Below are positions 45,238 to 48,622 of a stretch of DNA of 48,622 bases, in pieces. Made by a program: the position numbers and the translations under genes. This DNA is from Candidatus Petromonas tenebris (GTDB lineage Bacteria; Bacillota; Clostridia; Peptostreptococcales; Caminicellaceae): positions 1-48,622 of the forward strand of contig JACCKY010000007.1 of assembly GCA_014236755.1 (NCBI GenBank), read 5' to 3'. The notes under the pieces were generated by a model, which was not told where the DNA came from, ran no database searches, and saw nothing but the letters and a program-made list of their open reading frames with translations. Every line of letters begins with the position of its first letter. Within the stretch, counting starts at the first letter, position 1.

Positions 45238-46263
45238 CTATCTTTGTACTCTACCTGAAGCGTCACCTTCAACAAGGGTCATAACTTCATCTACAGTTAC
45301 TAAATTGAAATCTCCATGAATAGTGTGTTTGAGAGCTGAAGCAGCAACGGCAAATTCCAATGCATCCTTGAAGTCCTTTCCAGTAACTAGTGAGTAGATA
45401 AGTCCACCAGCAAAGGAGTCTCCGCCTCCTACTCTGTCAACTATTCTGATATCATATTTTCTTGAGTGATAAAACTCGTTTCCATCATATATTAAAGCTG
45501 ACCAACCATTATCAGATGCTGAATAACTTTCTCTTAAAGTAGTTACAACATATTTAAAATTGAACTTTTCTTTCATTTTTTTGAAGATATCCTTATAACC
45601 ATCAAGCTCAAGTTCTCCTTTTGTAACATCAGTTTCGCCAGGTTTGAATCCTAACGTCATTTCTGCGTCTTCTTCATTTCCTATACATACGTCTACATAT
45701 TCCATAAGCTTAGTCATGACTTTCTGAGCTTTTTCTGGTGTCCAGAGTTTTTTTCTGTAGTTAAGGTCAACACTAACTGTAACTCCCTGTTTTTTAGCTG
45801 CTTTAAGGGCCTCTTCAGTAAGTACTGCAGCTTTGTCGCTTAAAGCCGGTGTAATACCTGAAAAGTGGAACCACTCTGCATCTTTAAAAATTTCATCAAA
45901 GTTAAAGTCTTCTACGTCTGCTTCAGATATAGCAGAGTGGGCTCTGTCGTATACAACCTTTGAGGGTCTCATGGAAGCCCCGGTTTCCAAGAAGTATATA
46001 CCTATTCTTTCGCCACCTCTAGCGATGTAGTTGGTATTAACTCCAAATCTTCTTAAATGATTTACTGCACTTTGACCTATAGGATTGTTTGGAAGCTTAG
46101 ATACAAAGTATGCATCCAGGCCATAGTTTGCAAGAGATACGGCAACATTTGCCTCTCCGCCTCCATACACTACATCAAAGCTATCAGCTTGATTGAATCT
46201 TTCATATCTTGGAGTTGATAATCTAAGCATTATTTCTCCCATAGTAACTACTTTTTTAGTCAT
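45238..46263 (-). CDS. kdgK: PfkB-family sugar kinase, probable 2-keto-3-deoxygluconate kinase
   Basis: A 341-residue ribokinase-fold kinase: GEIMLRLSTPRYERFNQADS and YGGGEANVAVSLANYGLDA at the N-terminus, and the ATP/catalytic signature VDRVGGGDSFAGGLIYSL near the C-terminus. Phosphorylating 2-keto-3-deoxygluconate fits because the KDPG aldolase gene lies 38 bases upstream in the same operon. Other PfkB sugars cannot be excluded by motif alone. GGGAGG precedes the ATG. Confidence 0.9.
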   Translation of the reverse strand: MTKKVVTMGEIMLRLSTPRYERFNQADSFDVVYGGGEANVAVSLANYGLDAYFVSKLPNNPIGQSAVNHLRRFGVNTNYIARGGERIGIYFLETGASMRPSKVVYDRAHSAISEADVEDFNFDEIFKDAEWFHFSGITPALSDKAAVLTEEALKAAKKQGVTVSVDLNYRKKLWTPEKAQKVMTKLMEYVDVCIGNEEDAEMTLGFKPGETDVTKGELELDGYKDIFKKMKEKFNFKYVVTTLRESYSASDNGWSALIYDGNEFYHSRKYDIRIVDRVGGGDSFAGGLIYSLVTGKDFKDALEFAVAASALKHTIHGDFNLVTVDEVMTLVEGDASGRVQR

Positions 46264-46301
46264 GTTTTTACCTCCCTGTTATTTTATGAATAATCAACTT
46301 T

Positions 46302-46940
46302 TTACTTTCGGGCTTCTTTTATTCTTTTTACAAATTCCTTTGCAGTCTCAGTGATCTTATCATAATCTCCTGTTTTTGCACCTTTAGTCAAGCTGCTGCC
46401 CGCACCTACAGCTATACATCCATTTTTAATCCATTCCGATACATTATCCAAACTTACACCACCTGTAGGCATGAGATTAGCCTGTGGAAGGGGGCCTTTA
46501 ACAGCCTTGATTATTGACGGCCCAAAGGCACTTCCCGGGAATACTTTAATAATATCTGCTCCTGCCTCCATAGCGGTAATTATTTCAGTTAAGGTCATGC
46601 ATCCGGGCATATAGGGAACCTGATATCTGTTACAGAGCTTCGCAGTATCAAGGTCGAAGGCAGGACTCACTATGTATTTAGCTCCAGATAGTATTGCGAT
46701 TCTAGCAGTTTCGCTGTCAAGTACAGTGCCCGCACCAACTAAAAGCTCATCTCCAAATTGTTTGGTTAAATCTTCAATAACTTTATGGGCGCCAGGAACA
46801 GTAAATGTAATTTCTATAGAATCTATTCCACCTTCTATACAGGCCTTAGATATTTTTACAGCCTTTTCTGTGTTTTCTGCTCTAACAACTGCAACTATGC
46901 CTATGTCTTCGATTCGTTTTAAAACTTCATATTTTTGCAT
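46302..46940 (-). CDS. eda: KDPG/KHG aldolase
   Basis: A 212-residue class I aldolase cleaving 2-keto-3-deoxy-6-phosphogluconate to pyruvate and glyceraldehyde 3-phosphate. The acid/base glutamate is in SIEITFTVPGA, and the Schiff-base lysine in DIIKVFPGSAFGPS. ATG 46940 is chosen, six bases after AGGAGGTG; the frame extends nine bases upstream to an extra ATG. With the kinase it forms the lower part of hexuronate or gluconate breakdown. Confidence 0.94.
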   Translation of the reverse strand: MQKYEVLKRIEDIGIVAVVRAENTEKAVKISKACIEGGIDSIEITFTVPGAHKVIEDLTKQFGDELLVGAGTVLDSETARIAILSGAKYIVSPAFDLDTAKLCNRYQVPYMPGCMTLTEIITAMEAGADIIKVFPGSAFGPSIIKAVKGPLPQANLMPTGGVSLDNVSEWIKNGCIAVGAGSSLTKGAKTGDYDKITETAKEFVKRIKEARK

Positions 46941-46958
46941 AATTAACACCTCCTAAAA

Positions 46959-46975
46959 GTTTCACTATATGAAAC
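46959..46975. promoter_or_regulatory. KdgR/IclR-like operator upstream of eda
   Basis: GTTTCA-ctata-TGAAAC is a perfect 17-base inverted repeat resembling known KdgR-type boxes built from TGAAA and TTTCA halves. It lies about 25 bases downstream of the predicted transcription start of eda-kdgK, and an IclR-family gene is immediately upstream. Confidence 0.7.
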
Positions 46976-47004
46976 TATGGTTTACATATCGAACCTTTGA
47001 CTAT

Positions 47005-47033
47005 ATTATAAAAGATTGAAAACCTTTTCGCAA
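47005..47033 (-). promoter_or_regulatory. Promoter of eda-kdgK
   Basis: On the minus strand, TTGCGA (47033-47028), a 17-base spacer and TATAAT (47010-47005). The operator at 46959 lies in the early leader, consistent with repression as a roadblock. Confidence 0.7.
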
Positions 47034-47044
47034 GAGGTAATTAA

Positions 47045-47093
47045 AAAAAAATAAAAAAGAGCTTAGATACTATTTAAAATATCCAAGCTCTTT
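47045..47093 (-). terminator. Terminator of the IclR-type gene
   Basis: On the minus strand AAAGAGCTT pairs with AAGCTCTTT (47085-47093 with 47056-47064) and is followed by a long T run. The stem begins inside the last codons, so the stop codon lies in the loop region. Confidence 0.8.
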
Positions 47094-47837
47094 AGAAATT
47101 TTATCGGCTGTGTCTTTAACCAACCTTCCGAATAACTTTATTTTTTCATCATTTATTCTGATCTTGGGTGTCGAAATACTTATGGCATATTTCACTTTTT
47201 TGTCGAAATTAAATATGGGTGCAGCAACACAAACCACATCTTCCTCATTTTCTTCACGATCTATAGAATATCCTGCATCCCTTATTCTTTTTAATTCTTC
47301 TAGCATAGCTTCTTTTGTAGTTATAGTATTGTCGGTCAGTTTAACTATATTCTTTTCAATGTTTTTCCAGGTCTCAAAAAACATTTCATCATCCATAGAG
47401 GCCATATATGCCTTGCCAACGGCAGTGCAATAAATAGGGATACTTTTACCTATATATGAGTGCATTCTTATAGTGTTGTTTGAATCTATCTTATCTATAT
47501 AGACCACTTCATTACCTTCTATGGAAACTAGGTGTACAACTTCATTTGTTTCTTCAGCAAGTCTTGTAATATAGGGCTTGGCGATACTAACTATACTTAT
47601 GGTGTTTAGCATTTTGTTACCTAATTCCAGAACTTTAAATGTAAGTCGGTATTTATTATTTTCAGGGTTTTGACTTACATAATTTTTATAAATCAATGTA
47701 TTTAAAAGCCTGTGAACTGTACTTTTATTCAACTCTACCTTTTTAGATAAGTCGATCAATCCCACTTCTCCATCCGATAAGGCTTCCAATATGGACAAGG
47801 CTCTATCTACAGACTGAACAACATCATTTGATTTCAT
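47070..47837 (-). CDS. IclR-family transcriptional regulator (probable KdgR)
   Basis: About 255 residues: a winged-helix N-terminus (SVDRALSILEALSDGEVGL, NKSTVHRLLNTLIYKNYV) and an IclR effector domain (IYCTAVGKAYMASM, SIDREENEEDVVCVAAPIFN). ATG 47837 follows GAGGAGGG. It precedes eda-kdgK, and a matching operator sits between the two units, so it likely represses them until a keto-deoxy sugar acid binds. Another effector remains possible. Confidence 0.9.
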   Translation of the reverse strand: MKSNDVVQSVDRALSILEALSDGEVGLIDLSKKVELNKSTVHRLLNTLIYKNYVSQNPENNKYRLTFKVLELGNKMLNTISIVSIAKPYITRLAEETNEVVHLVSIEGNEVVYIDKIDSNNTIRMHSYIGKSIPIYCTAVGKAYMASMDDEMFFETWKNIEKNIVKLTDNTITTKEAMLEELKRIRDAGYSIDREENEEDVVCVAAPIFNFDKKVKYAISISTPKIRINDEKIKLFGRLVKDTADKISKELGYFK

Positions 47838-48044
47838 ATTATAAACCCTCCTCTCATAATATAAACTAATTCCAAGTATAAGATAAGTAGAGTAAATAAT
47901 CAAGGAGTTAATGCAGACTGCTGCATCAAATACTACAAATTAAACTTTATTATTCTTTACGTATACTATAGAAAATATTAATAATTAAGATAAATACATA
48001 AATAAAATCAATTTGAATATATTCAGTGGCTTTGTTAACATAGA

Positions 48045-48483
48045 AAGGAGCTTTTAGAGGCAAAGGGTATCACTCGAGATAAAACAGTTGTACTTTGTGA
48101 TGCAAAGGGCGAGAAAGTAGAAGTTATGGCTGATATTCTAAAGAGTTTAGGATATGAAAAAGTATTAACCTATGATGTAGGAATAATAGAATGGGCGGCA
48201 GATGAAAGTTTACCTATGGATAAACTGCCTAGATATGAAAAGCTGGTATATCCTGCATGGGTCAATGATCTAATTCATGGGAAAAACCCTGTAACCTACC
48301 CAGGTAATGGGTACAAAATATTTGAAGTCAGCTGGGGTGAACCGTTACAATAAGGGTCATATTCCAGGGGCTATACATCTCGATACTAATAAGATAGAAG
48401 AAGAACCTCTATGGAATCGTGTATCAGATGAAGATATTGAAAAAATGCTTTTAGAATTGTATAGGAATTCAAACATTTTTTGA
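48045..48483 (+). pseudogene. Rhodanese-type sulfurtransferase, decayed
   Basis: Translated stretches match a two-domain sulfurtransferase: GITRDKTVVLCDAKGEK, SLGYEKVLTYDVGIIEWAAD, then NGYKIFEVSW and, one frame over, RYNKGHIPGAIHLDT. A shift near 48345-48352 breaks the second rhodanese domain just before its GHIPGAIH motif. No start codon serves the N-terminus, and the frame ends at TGA 48483 before a catalytic cysteine loop. It is therefore a relic. A possible 75-residue ORF inside (48126-48353) is not considered a gene. Confidence 0.75.
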
Positions 48484-48559
48484 AAAAAATTGCAGGTATA
48501 AAACAAAGTAAATTCAAGCGATGCAAGAAATTACAAACTTTTACCAGTTAAATATTAAA

Positions 48560-48590
48560 AAGGCTAACAGCTAACTGCTGACCGCTCATG
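48560..48590 (-). repeat. Partial relative of the leader repeat
   Basis: Read on the minus strand, this segment contains ATGAGC and AGCTGTTAGCC, words shared with the leader repeats at 23158 and 28345. It shows the repeat is dispersed, not specific to purine genes. Confidence 0.4.
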
Positions 48591-48622
48591 GCAAAAAGGT
48601 GAAGGGCCGCAAGAAAGACCCT

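Noticed and set aside
44928-45284. 118-residue plus-strand open frame
   Set aside because: It runs antisense to the proline-rich gene, across that gene's upstream region and the perfect terminator palindrome at 45150; no family resemblance.
48590-48622. G/A-rich tail (GGTGAAGGGCCGCAAGAAAGACCC) that looked like the beginning of a riboswitch
   Set aside because: The sequence stops at the window edge; no known riboswitch core could be matched, so it is left unassigned.

Overview
The window is AT-rich, Gram-positive-type DNA. It has strong GGAGG ribosome-binding sites, many TTG and GTG starts, AGA/AGG arginine codons and simple hairpin terminators. It fits an anaerobic, purine-fermenting member of the Clostridia/Tissierellia. 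That placement is inferred from gene content and codon use; no rRNA or tRNA gene was seen.

Layout. (1) 1-700 is mobile-element debris: the 5' end of a transposase on the minus strand, a group II intron 3' remnant and one small hypothetical gene. (2) 833-3430 carries a class-III aminotransferase and a YkvI-type membrane transporter. (3) 3623-7362 is an accBCDA operon (acetyl-CoA carboxylase) behind a consensus promoter and a FapR-like palindrome. (4) 7364-9469 holds a purine permease remnant and a PucR-type regulator. (5) 9469-10161 is a divergent cyclase-family hydrolase. (6) 10487-22992 is a 14-gene, one-strand operon: formimidoyltransferase, formate-THF ligase, allantoinase-like hydrolase, cysteine hydrolase, UbiX, UbiD, three BMC-H hexamers, an unknown lysine-rich protein, a BMC-associated flavoprotein, a BMC-P pentamer, a divergent adenine-deaminase paralogue and a purine permease. 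(7) 23325-34202 encodes a purine deaminase-type amidohydrolase, a molybdenum hydroxylase with its Mo subunit split over two genes, adenine deaminase, and a maturation set (MoeA-like, YqeC, MocA-like, YqeB, XdhC) typical of selenium-dependent molybdenum hydroxylases. (8) 34239-44563 holds a small membrane protein, a HAD phosphatase, GlcT with its target leader, glucose PTS (ptsG, ptsH, ptsI) and pgi-fba-pfkA. (9) 44686-47837 on the minus strand has a proline-rich protein and a KDG kinase/KDPG aldolase/IclR cluster. (10) The right edge has a frameshifted rhodanese pseudogene and a dispersed repeat.

How the genes fit together. The main proposal is that regions 5-7 encode the classical clostridial xanthine fermentation, partly inside a bacterial microcompartment. 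Adenine and guanine are deaminated, the Mo hydroxylase interconverts hypoxanthine/xanthine-type purines, and the allantoinase-like enzyme opens xanthine. The cysteine hydrolase removes the ureido group, UbiD with prenyl-FMN from UbiX removes the carboxylate, and the divergent Ade paralogue deaminates 4-aminoimidazole. A ring hydrolase (cyclase or amidohydrolase) gives formiminoglycine, the formimidoyltransferase passes the C1 unit to THF, and Fhs run in reverse makes ATP and formate. Each enzyme class is seen in sequence. The step-by-step substrate assignment is inference from the order and chemistry of the known pathway. The compartment has none of the aldehyde dehydrogenase, alcohol dehydrogenase or phosphotransacylase genes of ordinary metabolosomes.
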